DNA from: Theodoxus fluviatilis
Lineage: Eukaryota; Mollusca; Gastropoda; Cycloneritida; Neritidae
Length of the DNA stretch: 64,000 nucleotides
Assembly: GCA_034096865.1 (NCBI GenBank)
Contig: JAWQFJ010000573.1
Coordinates: forward strand, 37,388-101,387
Direction of reading: 5' to 3'
The notes under the pieces were generated by a model. It saw only the letters and a list, made by a program, of their open reading frames with translations. It did no database searches and was not told the DNA's origin. Of the stretch, positions 32,001 through 47,000 are shown piece by piece (the stretch's first letter is position 1; each line of letters starts with the position of its first letter). The position numbers were made by a program, and so were the translations under genes.

Positions 32001-35000
32001 AAGCCTGCTGGTCACAGCATATGCTGCCAGGTCATGACTAGGCCAAGCCTGCTGGTCATGTGTATGCTGCCAGGTCATGACTGGGCCAAGCCTGCTGGTC
32101 ATGTGTATGCTGCCAGGTCATGACTGGGCCAAGCCTGCTGGTCATGACTAGGCCGAGCCTGCTGGTCACAGCATATGCTGCCAGGTCATGACTAGGCCGA
32201 GCCTGCTGGTCACAGCATATGCTGCCAGGTCATGACTGGGCCAAGCCTGCTGGTCACAGCATATGCTGCCAGGTCATGACTGGGCCAAGCCTGCTGGTCA
32301 TGTGTATGCTGCCAGGTCATGACTGGGCCAAGCCTGCTGGTCATGTGTATGCTGCCAGGTCATGACTGGGCCAAGCCTGCTGGTCACAGCATATGCTGCC
32401 AGGTCATGACTAGGCCAAGCCTGCTGGTCATGACTAGGCCGAGCCTGCTGGTCACAGCATATGCTGCCAGATCATGACTAGGCCGAGCCTGCTGGTCACA
32501 GCATATGCTGCCAGGTCATGACTGGGCCAAGCCTGCTGGTCACAGCATATGCTGCCAGGTCATGACTAGGCCGAGCCTGCTGGTCACAGCATATGCTGCC
32601 AGGTCATGACTGGGCCAAGCCTGCTGGTCATGTGTATGCTGCCAGGTCATGACTGGGCCAAGCCTGCTGGTCATGTGTATGCTGCCAGGTGATGACTGGG
32701 CCAAGCCTGCTGGTCATGTGTATGCTGCCAGGTCATGACTGGGCCAAGCCTGCTGGTCATGTGTATGCTGCCAGGTCATGACTAGGCCAAGCCTGCTGGT
32801 CACAGCATATGCTGCCAGGTCATGACTAGGCTGAGCCTGCTGGTCACCGCATATGCTGCCAGGTCATGACTGGGCCAAGCCTGCTGGTCACAGCATACGC
32901 TGCCAGGTCATGACTAGGCCAAGCCTGCTGGTCACAGCATATGCTGCCAGGTCATGACTGGGCCAAGCCTGCTGGTCACAGCATACGCTGCCAGGTCATG
33001 ACTAGGCCAAGCCTGCTGGTCACAGTGTATGCTGCCAGGTCATGACTGGGCCGAGCCTGCTGGTCACAGCGTATGCTGCCAGGTTATGACTAGGCCGAGC
33101 CTGCTGGTCACAGCATATGCTGCCAGGTCATGACTAGGCCGAGCCTGCTGGTCACAGCATATGCTGCCAGGTCATGACTAGGCCAAGCCTGCTGGTCATG
33201 TGTATGCTGCCAGGTCATGACTAGGCCAAGCCTGCTGGTCACAGCATATGCTGACAGGTCATGACTAGGCCGAGCCTGCTGGTCACAGCATATGCTGCCA
33301 GGTCATGACTGGGCCAAGCCTGCTGGTCACAGCATATGCTGCCAGGTCATGACTGGGCCAAGCCTGCTGGTCACAGCGTATGCTGCCAGGTCATGACTAG
33401 GCCGAGCCTGCTGGTCACAGCATATGCTGCCAGGTCATGACTGGGCCAAGCCTGCTGGTCACAGCATATGCTGCCAGGTCATGACTAGGCCGAGCCTGCT
33501 GGTCACAGCGTATGCTGCCAGGTCATGACTAGGCCGAGCCTGCTGGTCACAGCATATGCTGCCAGGTCATGACTAGGCCGAGCCTGCTGGTCACAGCATA
33601 TGCTGCCAGGTCATGACTAGGCCGAGCCTGCTGGTCACAGCGTATGCTGCCAGGTCATGACTAGGCCAAGCCTGCTGGTCACAGCATATGCTGCCAGGTC
33701 ATGACTGGGCCAGGCCTGCTGGTCACAGCGTATGCTGCCAGGTCATGACTAGGCCGAGCCTGCTGGTCACAGCATATGCTGCCAGGTCATGACTAGGCCG
33801 AGCCTGCTGGTCACAGCGTATGCTGCCAGGTCATGACTAGGCCAAGCCTGCTGGTCACAGCATATGCTGCCAGGTCATGACTGGGCCAAGCCTGCTGGTC
33901 ACAGCATATGCTGCCAGGTCATGACTGGGCCAAGCCTGCTGGTCACAGCATATGCTGCCAGGTCATGACTGGGCCAAGCCTGCTGGTCACAGCGTATCCT
34001 GCCAGGTCATGACTGGGCCAAGCCTGCTGGTCACAGCATATGCTGCCAGGTCATGACTGGGCCAAGCCTGCTGGTCACAGCGTATGCTGCCAGGTCATGA
34101 CTGGGCCAAGCCTGCTGGTCACAGCATATGCTGCCAGGTCATGACTGGGCCAAGCCTGCTGGTCACAGCATATGCTGCCAGGTCATGACTGGGCCAAGCC
34201 TGCTGGTCACAGCATATGCTGCCAGGTCATGACTGGGCCGAGCCTGCTGGTCACAGCATATGCTGCCAGGTCATGACTGGGCCAAGCCTGCTGGTCACAG
34301 CATATGCTGCCAGGTCATGACTAGGCCAAGCCTGCTGGTCACAGCATATGCTGCCAGGTCATGACTAGGCCGAGCCTGCTGGTCACAGCATATGCTGCCA
34401 GGTCATGACTGGGCCAAGCCTGCTGGTCACAGCATATGCTGCCAGGTCATGACTGGGCCAAGCCTGCTGGTCACAGTGCATGCTGCCAGGTCATGACTGA
34501 GCCAAGCCTGGTCACAGCATATGCTGCCAGGTCATGACTGGGCCAAGCCTGCTGGTCACAGCGTATGCTGCCAGGTCATGACTGGGCCAAGCCTGCTGGT
34601 CACAGCATATGCTGCCAGGTCATGACTGGGCCAAGCCTGCTGGTCACAGCATATGCTGCCAGGTCATGACTGGGCCGAGCCTGCTGGTCAGTGTTTGCTG
34701 TGAGTGATGAGGGGGATAGTGGTGAAATGTGCTTTCCAAAAATTACCTAAAAATTCTGCATCAACAGTTTCTTTGAACAAGAATGGAGATTTGCTCTTTG
34801 TTCAACAGTGAATACTTTTGGTATACATTTTGCGATATTTCATAGGATAGAAGGGCATATGTAAAAGAAAAGGGTAGGTAACTTGTCCTTAAAATGTAGC
34901 ATTTAAAAATAATGTTGACAGAGCAAACAGTCCCAATTAAGATGCCTGAGTAAGGGTCAACTATATCGATATCCCATGCCACCTATCTACACCCCTTGCT

Positions 35001-38000
35001 GCCATCGATATCCCATGCCACCCATCTACGCCCCTAGCTGCCATCGATATCCCATGCCACCCATCTACACTCCTTGCTGCCATCGATATCCCATGCCACC
35101 CCTCTACACCCCTAGCTGCCATCGATATCCCATGCCACCCATCTACGCCCCTAGCTGCCATCGATATCCCATGCCACCCATCTACACTCCTTGCTGCCAT
35201 CGATATCCCATGCCACCCATCTACACCCCTAGCTGCCATCGATATCCCATGCCACCCATCTACACCCCTTGCTGCCATCGATATCCCATGCCACCCATCT
35301 ACACCCCTAGCTGCCATCGATATCCCATGCCACCCATCTACACCCCTAGCTGCCATCGATATCCCATGCCACCCATCTACACTCCTTGCTGCCATCGATA
35401 TCCCATGCCACCCATCTACACCCCTAGCTGCCATCGATATCCCATGCCACCCATCTACACCCCTAGCTGCCATCCCACAGTGATCTAGCTGTCAGCCAAG
35501 CCCAACCAGCCCCTCCTCATGTTTCTCTATTGAGATTGATCGTTCTAAATGTAGTGGTCAACTGACAGCCCTGGTGCAGACCTGCTTGTTGCTGTACACA
35601 CAGTGGATACATTTGAAACAATGAGAATCGGTAGGGAAAAAATGGAGAGGCAGCCCACACCTTTGCAGGGCAGCAAGGACTGATCGAGCAGCCCACACCT
35701 TTGCAGGGCAGCAAGGACTGATCGAGCAGCCCACACCTTTGCAGGGCAGCAAGGATTGATCAAGCAGCCCACAACTTTGCAGGGCAGCAAGGATCAAGCA
35801 GCCCACACCTTTGCAGGGCAGCAAGGACTGATCAAGCAGCCCACACCTTTGCAGGGCAGCAAGGATCAAGCAGCCCACACCTTTGCAGGGCAGCAAGGAT
35901 TGATCGAGCAGCCCACACCTTTGCAGGGCAGCAAGGATTGATCAAGCAGCCCACAACTTTGCAGGGCAGCAAGGATTGATCAAGCAGCCCACACCTTTGC
36001 AGGGCAGCAAGGATTGATCAAGCAGCCCACACCTTTGCAGGGCAGCAAGGATTGATCAAGCAGCCCACACCTTTGCAGGGCAGCAAGGATTGATCAAGCA
36101 GCCCACACCTTTGCAGGGCAGCAAGGATTGATCAAGCAGCCCACAACTTTGCAGGGCAGCAAGGATTGATCAAGCAGCCCACACCTTTGCAGGGCAGCAA
36201 GGATTGATCAAGCAGCCCACACCTTTGCAGGGCAGCAAGGATTGATCAAGCAGCCCACACCTTTGCAGGGCAGCAAGGATTGATCAAGCAGCCCACACCT
36301 TTGCAGGGCAGCAAGGATTGATCAAGCAGCCCACACCTTTGCAGGGCAGCAAGGATTGATCAAGCAGCCCACACCTTTGCAGGGCAGCAAGGATTGATCA
36401 AGCAGCCCACACCTTTGCAGGGCAGCAAGGATTGATCAAGCAGCCCACACCTTTGCAGGGCAGCAAGGATTGATCAAGCAGCCCACACCTTTGCAGGGCA
36501 GCAAGGATTGATCAAGCAGCCCACACCTTTGCAGGGCAGCAAGGATTGATCAAGCAGCCCACACCTTTGCAGGGCAGCAAGGATCAAGCAGCTCAGTGAT
36601 CAGTGGTAATTTTCAAAGCTGTCTGAGATCCAGACATGAGGTTAAGTTGCGATGTAAATCTACACCTGTAATTTTTGCCTTAATAGTTATGGCAGCAAGC
36701 ATAGTGTGGCATTATGGGACTTTAGAGAGTGTACTTACACAAAAAATGAGAGCTGCTACCATCATCATATCCACTCCAGCAACCACACTGCTTGCAGCAC
36801 ACTTTGTGCCACTGCAGATAATTCTGTGTTGTGCAGCACCAGTCAGCTTTGAGAGAGCCAGACAGGCACACAGACAGACCAGTACACAAACCTGAAGCAT
36901 CTCTATGCTGACAGCATCATTCATGAACGCGTTGAGCATCTCCTCCATCACCTTGGGTGTGCTCCAGCACAGCCTGTCAAAGGTGGCATGGCTTGAAAAG
37001 ATGAAGCAAAACATCAACTACTCATGGGATGACTGGAAATACTTCACACAACAAATCCTCCCACAATGAACTGATAAAATGCGACCGTCCTCGGCAGCAA
37101 TACTTAATTGTGCCATTCATCATGAACTTGGAGCTGCATTGTGGCAGCAGGGGTAGGTGTCCCAAAATAATATGTATACATCAGTTTGATTCAAACATTA
37201 TGTTGCACATCATCATCATCATCAACAACATATCATCATCAACATTAATGTTAACATTATTATCATCATCGTTATGAATGACTTGTGTGCGTGTTATTCT
37301 GGCCCTTGGTCTCAGAATCCTGTCAAGTTTCAAGGAGATGCAAGATTCTCCCCAGAAGTGAGTGCTGCTGGGAACGGCAGCTCTCAGGAGAGGTGCAGAT
37401 TTGAACCTGCCTGTCTTTTTGTCAAGGTGTGATGGGTGTTCAGGTGTACTATTATTGTCACCGTCGTCAACTATCATTAATGTCATTATCATCACCATTG
37501 TCACCATCATCACTGTCATCGTCATACCCATCATCATCATCATCACTATCATTAAAACTGTCATCATTGTCATCATCATCACCATTGTCACCATCATCAC
37601 TGTCATCGTCATCCCCATCATCACCACCATCATCATTGTCATCACCATCTTCACCACCATCAAAACTGTTATCATTGTCATCGTCATCATCATCACCACC
37701 ACCATTTCCAAATGCAGGTGCAGTGGAATTCACCAGTCAGTGAGAGCTAGGTCTACAGGTAGCAGTCACAGTGAAATAGACCACACACAACAAAGTTTGA
37801 CCCCTCACCCTGTGGGCAGCGGTTTGTGGTATGCGAGGAAGGCCAGCAGTGCCTCATCCGAAGGAGTCTTGGAGCCCATCTCCTTGGGGTCGTGCGCCCT
37901 CCCCTTCCAGGGCAGGCAGTGTGCCACCCACCACCAGACATAGGCATCGTTCCTCTCCTCTCTGCAGTCCAAGATGACCTGCAAAAATCCATGCCATCCT

Positions 38001-41000
38001 TTGTTACACAATTGTCACAACGCACACCTACCTTCCCCCATGTTGTCCATCTTGCCCTTGGCAAGTGTTTTGCTTTGCTGACTGGTGCTCTCTGTGGTTG
38101 AATGCTGTGAGTGTTAGTTTGAAGCAGTCAGAGGTGCCTTGAGTGATAGTTTCCCTCCTTACCAGTCTTCTCAAGCACTGATCATGCATGCAGACCTGCC
38201 AACCCACCATCCTGCCAAAGAGTAGCATCCAGAGCTTTTTGGAGTAGCATTTAAGAAATAGGCGTAGCACACACACACACAAGAAGGAAAATGGCGATGT
38301 TTGCGCAGGCGTGAAGCGCTGAACCGCCGGCGTGAAGCCCGGGGGGGGGGGAGGGCTGTCAAGACCCTGAGCGTTGAACCGCCGGCGTGAAACGGGGGGG
38401 GGGGGGGGGGGGGGGGGTTCTACGTGACGGTCAAAAGTTCAGTGGCCCCGTGTGATCTGCTGCACTGATGGGTACATTGTGTTCCACAAGGAACGATGTG
38501 AACAAACATTCTGCTAAAATGACTGATTGATCGTCCTCTGCTGCAGTCGCTGGCTTGAAATACGCAGTGAGCGGTTTGCTCTGCTTTTCCGCGGCTTTCT
38601 TCTTGTGTCGCAGTACGCACATGTTTCTCGATGTCAAACCGCCCCCGTGAGCAATCAAAAAATCGGTCTGACAGTACGTGCATCTTGCGGCTGAGGAGCT
38701 ATTTGCAGATCTGACCATACATGGATACTTCTTGGTGTAGTCTGCTTTAAAGTGCTGACAACTGGGTCGAGACTTTCGTGCCTTCTTTGGGGGAGTAGCA
38801 GCGAGATCGACAGCTGGCGTCTTTCGCTTCGACGCCATTTTTGCGGTCAAACAACTTCGCTTCGGGTGTTTCCAGTATTTCCGCACGGGGGGCTTAAAAC
38901 GCAACGCGATTGGTCGGTTACAGTACACAATTCTACGTGAAGGTCGAAAGTTAAGTTCGAGGCTGGCACGCGGGTCGCTCGCTTTTTCATGAATGGATTT
39001 TTTTTAAGGTCAAAAACAAAATTCACGTCATTTTTTTGAAAAAGCGTAGTTTTTACTGACGAGCGTAGCAAGCATGTCAAAATCGTAGCATGCTACGCCT
39101 AAATCGTAGCACTTGGCAGGTCTGTGCATGTCATCACCTTGTCTGAAATCATGACGACACTTTGGGTCACATCTGTCGTGTGATCAGTACATCACAAGCC
39201 GAGCAGGACTCTGCTATTAAGGCGTGTTTATACATCAGGCTGAGAGTGGTAGAACAAGAACACTCTGGGAGAAGAGGAAGGAAGAAAACCAACAAGAATG
39301 GCCTGGGATAAAAAAGAGGGTACAACACAACAAGACTGGCCGGGGATGAGGAACCTTGGACAACACAAGACTGGCCGGGGATGAGGAACCTTGGACAACA
39401 CAAGACTGGCCGGGGAAGAGGAAGGACGACACAAGACTGGCCGGGGATGAGGAACCTTGGACAACACAAGACTGGCCGGGGATGAGGAAGGACGACACAA
39501 GACTGGCCGGGGATGAGGAAGGACGACACAAGACTGGCCGGGGATGAGGAACCTTGGACAACACAAGACTGGCCGGGGATGAGGAAGGACGACACAAGAC
39601 TGGCCGGGGATGAGGAACCTTGGACAACACAAGACTGGCCGGGGATGAGGAACCTTGGACAACACAAGGCTGGCCGGGGATGAGGAAGGACGACACAAGA
39701 CTGGCCGGGGATGAGGAACCTTGGACAACACAAGACTGGCCGGGGATGAGGAAGGACAACACAAGACTGGCCGGGGATGAGGAACCTTGGACAACACAAG
39801 ACTGGCCGGGGATGAGGAACCTTGGACAACACAAGACTGGCCGGGGAAGAGGAAGGACGACACAAGACTGGCCGGGGATGAGGAACCTTGGACAACACAA
39901 GACTGGCCGGGGATGAGGAAGGACGACACAAGACTGGCCGGGGATGAGGAAGGACGACACAAGACTGGCCGGGGATGAGGAACCTTGGACAACACAAGAC
40001 TGGCCGGGGATGAGGAAGGACGACACAAGACTGGCCGGGGATGAGGAAGGACGACACAAGACTGGCCGGGGATGAGGAAGGACAACACAAGGCTGGCCGG
40101 GGATGAGGAAGGACAACACAAGACTGGCCGGGGATGAGGAACCTTGGACAACACAAGACTGGCCGGGGATGAGGAACCTTGGACAACACAAGACTGGCCG
40201 GGGATGAGGAAGGACGACACAAGACTGGCCGGGGATGAGGAAGGACGACACAAGACTGGCCGGGGATGAGGAAGGATGACACAAGACTGGCCGGGGATGA
40301 GGAAGGACGACACAAGACTGGCCGGGGATGAGGAACCTTGGACAACACAAGACTGGCCAGGGATGAGGAAGGACAACACAAGACTGGCCGGGGATGAGGA
40401 AGGACGACACAAGACTGGCCGGGGATGAGGAACCTTGGACAACACAAGACTGGCCGGGGATGAGGAAGGACAACACAAGACTGGCCGGGGATGAGGAACC
40501 TTGGACAACACAAGACTGGCCGGGGATGAGGAAGGACAACACAAGACTGGCCGGGGATGAGGAAGGACGACACAAGACTGGCCGGGGATGAGGAACCTTG
40601 GACAACACAAGACTGGCCGGGGAAGAGGAACCTTGGACAACACAAGACTGGCCGGGGATGAGGAAGGACAACACAAGACTGGCCAGGGATGAGGAAGGAC
40701 GACACAAGACTGGCCGGGGATGAGGAACCTTGGACAACACAAGACTGGCCGGGGATGAGGAACCTTGGACAACACAAGACTGGCCGGGGATGAGGAACCT
40801 TGGACAACACAAGACTGGCCGGGGATGAGGAAGGACAACACAAGACTGGCCGGGGATGAGGAAGGACAACACAAGACTGGCCGGGGATGAGGAAGGACGA
40901 CACAAGACTGGCCGGGGATGAGGAACCTTGGACAACACAAGACTGGCCGGGGAAGAGGAACCTTGGACAACACAAGACTGGCCGGGGATGAGGAACCTTG

Positions 41001-44000
41001 GACAACACAAGACTGGCCGGGGATGAGGAACCTTGGACAACACAAGACTGGCCGGGGATGAGGAAGGATGACACAAGACTGGCCGGGGATGAGGAACCTT
41101 GGACAACACAAGACTGGCCGGGGATGAGGAACCTTGGACAACACAAGACTGGCCGGGGATGAGGAAGGATGACACAAGACTGGCCGGGGATGAGGAAGGA
41201 CAACACAAGACTGGCCGGGGATGAGGAAGGATGACACAAGACTGGCCGGGGATGAGGAAGGACGACACAAGACTGGCCGGGGATGAGGAACCTTGGACAA
41301 CACAAGACTGGCCGGGGATGAGGAACCTTGGACAACACAAGACTGGCCGGGGATGAGGAAGGACAACACGACAACTGGCCGGGGAAGAAGAAGGACAACA
41401 CGACAACTGGCCGGGGAAGAAGAAGGACAACACGACAACTGGCCGGGGAAGAAGAAGGACAATGCAGAGGAGAGCACCTTGGGAGAGGAACAACAACAAG
41501 AGACACAAGGATGCCCTGGGAGAGAGGAAGACTTGAATGCCAAGAAGAATGTAAGAATAGGAAAGCAAGGAGAGCAGAAGAGCTCATGGATGAAGAAAAC
41601 TTCATCCTCCATAGAGCATGGTCAGCTGGTGAACCGGGACTGAAGCAGTGAAGGCCTGACTAAGGATGTCTTGCCATTCCTACGACTGCATCAAACTTCA
41701 AACCAGCGAACAGTCAATGAGAAAGCTAATTATATTTTCAAGAGACATGGAGAAGTGGGGGCGAGGTGGGATGGGTGGAGATGTCTCATCAGTCTAGATG
41801 TGTCAATATGTACAGGAGGAATGATGTAGCATGGAGAGTTTGGGGATTCTCAGAATGCATCACAACTGCTACCACCACATAAAAATAGAGAAAGTACATT
41901 TCTATGACTTTTCTTATGAAAACGAAAATGTGTATATGAAAACCATTTATCATGCAAGAGAGAGCTAATCAGATTTTCAAAGAATTCAGGCAAAAACCTA
42001 ATCCAAGATCTTTCAGTCAATTTTTCCAGGGGCAAAAATTTTCTTGAATCAAAGGAGGAGATATTGAACCAAAATATGTGAGAATAAATGAATGGAGGGT
42101 TTAATGAATGAATGAACGAGTGAATGAATGAATAATGAATGGATAATGACTGAATGAATGAATGAATGAATGGATGGATGGATGGATGAATGAATGGATG
42201 AATAAGTGAACAAGGTTTCCAGCCTATCAGCCTCTGCAGTCAACCTAAGGCCATACAATCACTAGAGCTAGTGAGTCCACCTAAGGCCATACAATCACTA
42301 GAGCGAGTGAGTCCACCTAAGGCCATACAATCACTAGAGCGAGTGAGTCCACCTAAGACCATACAATCACTAGAGCTAGTGAGTCCACCTAAGGCCATAC
42401 AATCACTAGAGCGAGTGAGTCCACCTAAGGCCATACAATCACTAGAGCGAGTGAGTCCACCTAAGACCATACAATCACTAGAGCTAGTGAGTCCACCTAA
42501 GGCCATACAATCACTAGAGCTAGTGAGTCCACCTAAGGCCATACAGTCACTAGAGCTAGTGAGTCCACCTAAGGCCATACAATCACTAGAGCTAGTGAGT
42601 CCATCTAAGGCCATACAATCACTAGAGCTAGTGAGTCCATCTAAGGCCATACAATCACTAGAGCGAGTGAGTCCACCTAAGGCCATACAATCACTAGAGC
42701 TAGTGAGTCCACCTAAGGCCATACAATCACTAGAGCTAGTGAGTCCACCTAAGGCCATACAATCACTAGAGCTAGTGAGTCCACCTAAGGCCATACAATC
42801 ACTAGAGCTGGTGAGTCCACCTAAGGCCATACAATCACTAGAGCTAGTGAGTCCACCTAAGGCCATACAATCACTAGAGCGAGTGAGTCCACCTAAGACC
42901 ATACAATCACTAGAGCTAGTGAGTCCACCTAAGGCCATACAATCACTAGAGCGAGTGAGTCCACCTAAGGCCATACAATCACTAGAGCTAGTGAGTCCAC
43001 CTAAGGCCATACAATCACTAGAGCTAGTGAGTCCACCTAAGACCATACAATCACTAGAGCTAGTGAGTCCACCTAAGGCCATACAATCACTAGAGCTGGT
43101 GAGTCCACCTAAGACCATACAGTCACTAGAGCTGGTGAGTCCACCTAAGGCCATACAATCACTAGAGCTGGTGAGTCCACCTAAGGCCATACAATCACTA
43201 GAGCTGGTGAGTCCACCTAAGGCCATACAATCACTAGAGCTAGTGAGTCCACCTAAGACCATACAATCACTAGAGCTAGTGAGTCCACCTAAGACCATAC
43301 AATCACTAGAGCTAGTGAGTCCACCTAAGACCATACAATAACTAGAGCTAGTGAGTCCACCTAAGGCCATACAATCACTAGAGCTAGTGAGTCCACCTAA
43401 GACCATACAATCACTAGAGCTAGTGAGTCCACCTAAGACCATACAATCACTAGAGCTGGTGAGTCCACCTAAGGCCATACAGTCACTAGAGCTAGTGAGT
43501 CCACCTAAGGCCATACAATCACTAGAGCTAGTGAGTCCACCTAAGGCCATACAATCACTAGAGCTGGTGAGTCCACCTAAGGCCATACAATCACTAGAGC
43601 TAGTGAGTCCACCTAAGGCCATACAATCACTAGAGCTAGTGAGAGTAGGAGCAAGTCCACCTAAGGCAATACAATCACTAGAGCGAGTGAGTCCACCTAA
43701 GGCCATACAATCACTAGAGCTAGTGAGTCCACCTAAGGCCATACAATTACTAGAGCGAGTGAGTCCACCTAAGGCCATACAATCACTAGAGCTAGTGAGT
43801 CCACCTAAGGCCATACAATCACTAGAGCGAGTGAGTCCACCTAAGGCCATACAATCACTAGAGCGAGTGAGAGTAGGAGCAAGTCCACCTAAGGCCATAC
43901 AATCACTAGAGCTAGTGAGTCCACCTAAGGCCATACAATTACTAGAGCGAGTGAGTCCACCTAAGGCCATACAATCACTAGAGCGAGTGAGAGTAGGAGC

Positions 44001-47000
44001 AAGTCCACCTAAGGCCATACAATCACTAGAGCTAGTGAGTCCACCTAAGGCCATACAATCACTAGAGCTAGTGAGTCCACCTAAGACCATACAATCACTA
44101 GAGCTAGTGAGTCCACCTAAGACCATACAATCACTAGAGCTAGTGAGTCCACCTAAGGCCATACAGTCACTAGAGCGAGTGAGAGTAGGAGCAAGTCCAC
44201 CTAAGGCCATACAATCACTAGAACTAGTGAGTCCACCTAAGGCCATACAATCACTAGAGCGAGTGAGAGTAGGAGCAAGTCCATTTCCCATTTCGAAAGT
44301 TTTTCGCCTCTTGCAAATCTCAGTGAGCCATGGCAGGTCTGTTCTCACCCTCAACCCACAGACAGACACAAATCTGCGTGAAGCACTCCGCTGAAAGCCT
44401 CCAGCTGTTCAGGTGCTAACCCTTAGACAGTCAAGCTGTAGATGTCTCAGGTACGAGACCAGGATATCCACTCTCTTCCAAACAGACATCTCCATTGCCT
44501 GCTGTATGTGAAACTCTATAACACACATAGAACACTTTACAGTTGACTGGGAATCAACAACATATGCAAGTCAACAGACCGACAAGCACACCACTGGATG
44601 TTGCTCTTCCAGTGATTGACGGGCTCCTTTTTCATTTCATTCAGCTAGACCAAGTTTCCCAGGCAGGGGAGATAACTTCATTTTGGAGCCTGACTGTGAT
44701 AGTTATTTCCCCTCCCATTTACACTGTAACATGTTGGAAGCCCGACACTAGAGGCTCAGGCCTTGCTTACCTGAGGTCCAAACTCCATGGTGAGGGCACA
44801 GAACATGATGAAGGACAGGTCATAGTGTTCTGTCCAGTTGGCTTCAGACTGGCCCAGAGGGTAGGTGTGCTTTCTGGCAGTGTCCTGCACCCTGAAACAA
44901 AACCACACTTCACTCAACCATCACGACCTACCTGTGAGTGAGCTGAAGTGGAGTGTAGCTATGGAATACTATGACGAAAGGAAAACCAACCCAATCCACC
45001 AACCACAAGAAGCCTAAAGCATGTAGTCTAGGACACATACATGCATCATCAAGACTGCGGAAGATTACCAACCCATTCCTCTGTGCGTGTATGTGTGTGC
45101 ATTTGTGCATATGTGTGCCTGCATGTGTGCATGCATGCATGCATGTATGTCCATGTGCATCTGTGTATGTGTGTATTGTGCATGCATGCATGAATGTATG
45201 TGCATATGTATGCATGTGTATGTGTGTGTATGTGTGTGCAGGCATGCCCATACATAAGTAACTGCACAAGAATGCAAGCCTGATGATATGTGTGCATTAA
45301 TTTTGGTATATGCTGGGCAAGAAACTTGGAGATGGCAAACAGGTAAAGTGACTGACATATATCACAAGGAAACAGGAAAATAAAGTAGGTTTATGTACAC
45401 ACACATGCACACACAGACACACACACACACAGACACACACACACAGACACACACACACACAGACACACACACACAGGTACATGCATACACACACAAACAC
45501 ATGCATACACACACATAAACACATGCAAACACATGCACATGCACACAGACACACAAACGTGCATACGCACACACACACGCACAGACACACACACATGCAC
45601 GCACACAGACGCACACATACACACACTAAACACACACCAGGGGGTCTCCACAGCTTACCTGAAAAGAATCTGGACGAAGTTTTCCAGTTTCCCAGTGAAG
45701 GCCAGGATTGGGAAGTGATAGTTTCGCATCTGCAGCATTGTCGTGAGTATCTTTCCTACATTCCCATGATGCTCCTTGGCATCACTCCCCAACTCCTGCA
45801 ACACAGTGACACACACCAGTTTTGGCATCACACGCTAACTCTGGCATCACACGCTAACTCTGGCATCACACGCTAACTCTGGCATCACACGCTAACTCTG
45901 GCATCACACGCTAACTCTGGCATCACACGCTAACTCTGGCATCACACGCTAACTCTTGCAACACACACACCAGTCTTGGCATCACACGCTAACTCTGGCA
46001 TCACACGCTAACTCTGGCATCACACGCTAACTCTTGCAACACACGCTAACTCCTGCAACACACACACAAGTCTTGGCATCACACGCTAACTCTGGCATCA
46101 CACGCTAACTCTTGCAACACACGCTAACTCTTGCAACACACACACGCACACACCCCCAGTCTTGGCATCACATCCCAACTCCTGCAACACCCACCCACCA
46201 GTTTTGGCATCACACGCTAACTCTGGCATCACATGCTAACTCTTGCAACACACACTCGCACACACCCCCAGTCTTGGCATCACATCCCCACTCCTGCAAC
46301 ACCCCCCCACCAGTTTTGGCATCACACGCTAACTCTTGCAACACACACACACACACACACCCAGTCTTGGCATCACATCCCCACTCCTGCAACACCCCCC
46401 CACCAGTTTTGGCATCACGCGCTAACTCTTGCAACACACACACGCACACACAACCCAGTCTTGGCATCACATCCCAACTCCTGCAACACCCACCCACCCA
46501 CCAGACTTTATTAATCATGGCTAACAGTGGAAAAAGGGAAAACAGTGGAAGCATCATCCCCCCACCCCCCATCTATGTGTGTGCATACACACATATGTGT
46601 ATGTTTGAATTTATATATTAAAATATATCAGTTTAACCACACCTCTCCTCAATAAATATTTTTAACATTTCTTTAATGGCATATAATATATAATCTCACA
46701 AGTTCTGATAAATAATTATGCATTTTCTGTCACTAGTTTTTCCACAACCCTGCTTAATCCTCAGAGTGTAATTCCTGGTGTTTGAGTCAGATACTAAGTT
46801 GCTGCAACATTTCTCTCTCTCAAATTTACCTTCCCTACAGATGTATGTATTCAACTGTAGAAACATGGCTCTCAAATTTACCTTCCCTACAGATGTATGT
46901 ATTCAACTGTAGAAACATGGCTCTCAAATTTACCTTCCCTACAGATGTATGTATTCAACTGTAGAAACATGGCTCTCAAATTTACCTTCCCTACAGGTGT

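Noticed and set aside
39167..41605. Three overlapping ORFs of 777-812 codons
   Set aside because: Three open frames at once on one strand is the signature of a stop-free minisatellite, not of genes.
42240..44369. 709-codon ORF and partner plus-strand ORFs with 12-aa repeats
   Set aside because: 36-bp repeat of SINE origin inside a MED24 intron.
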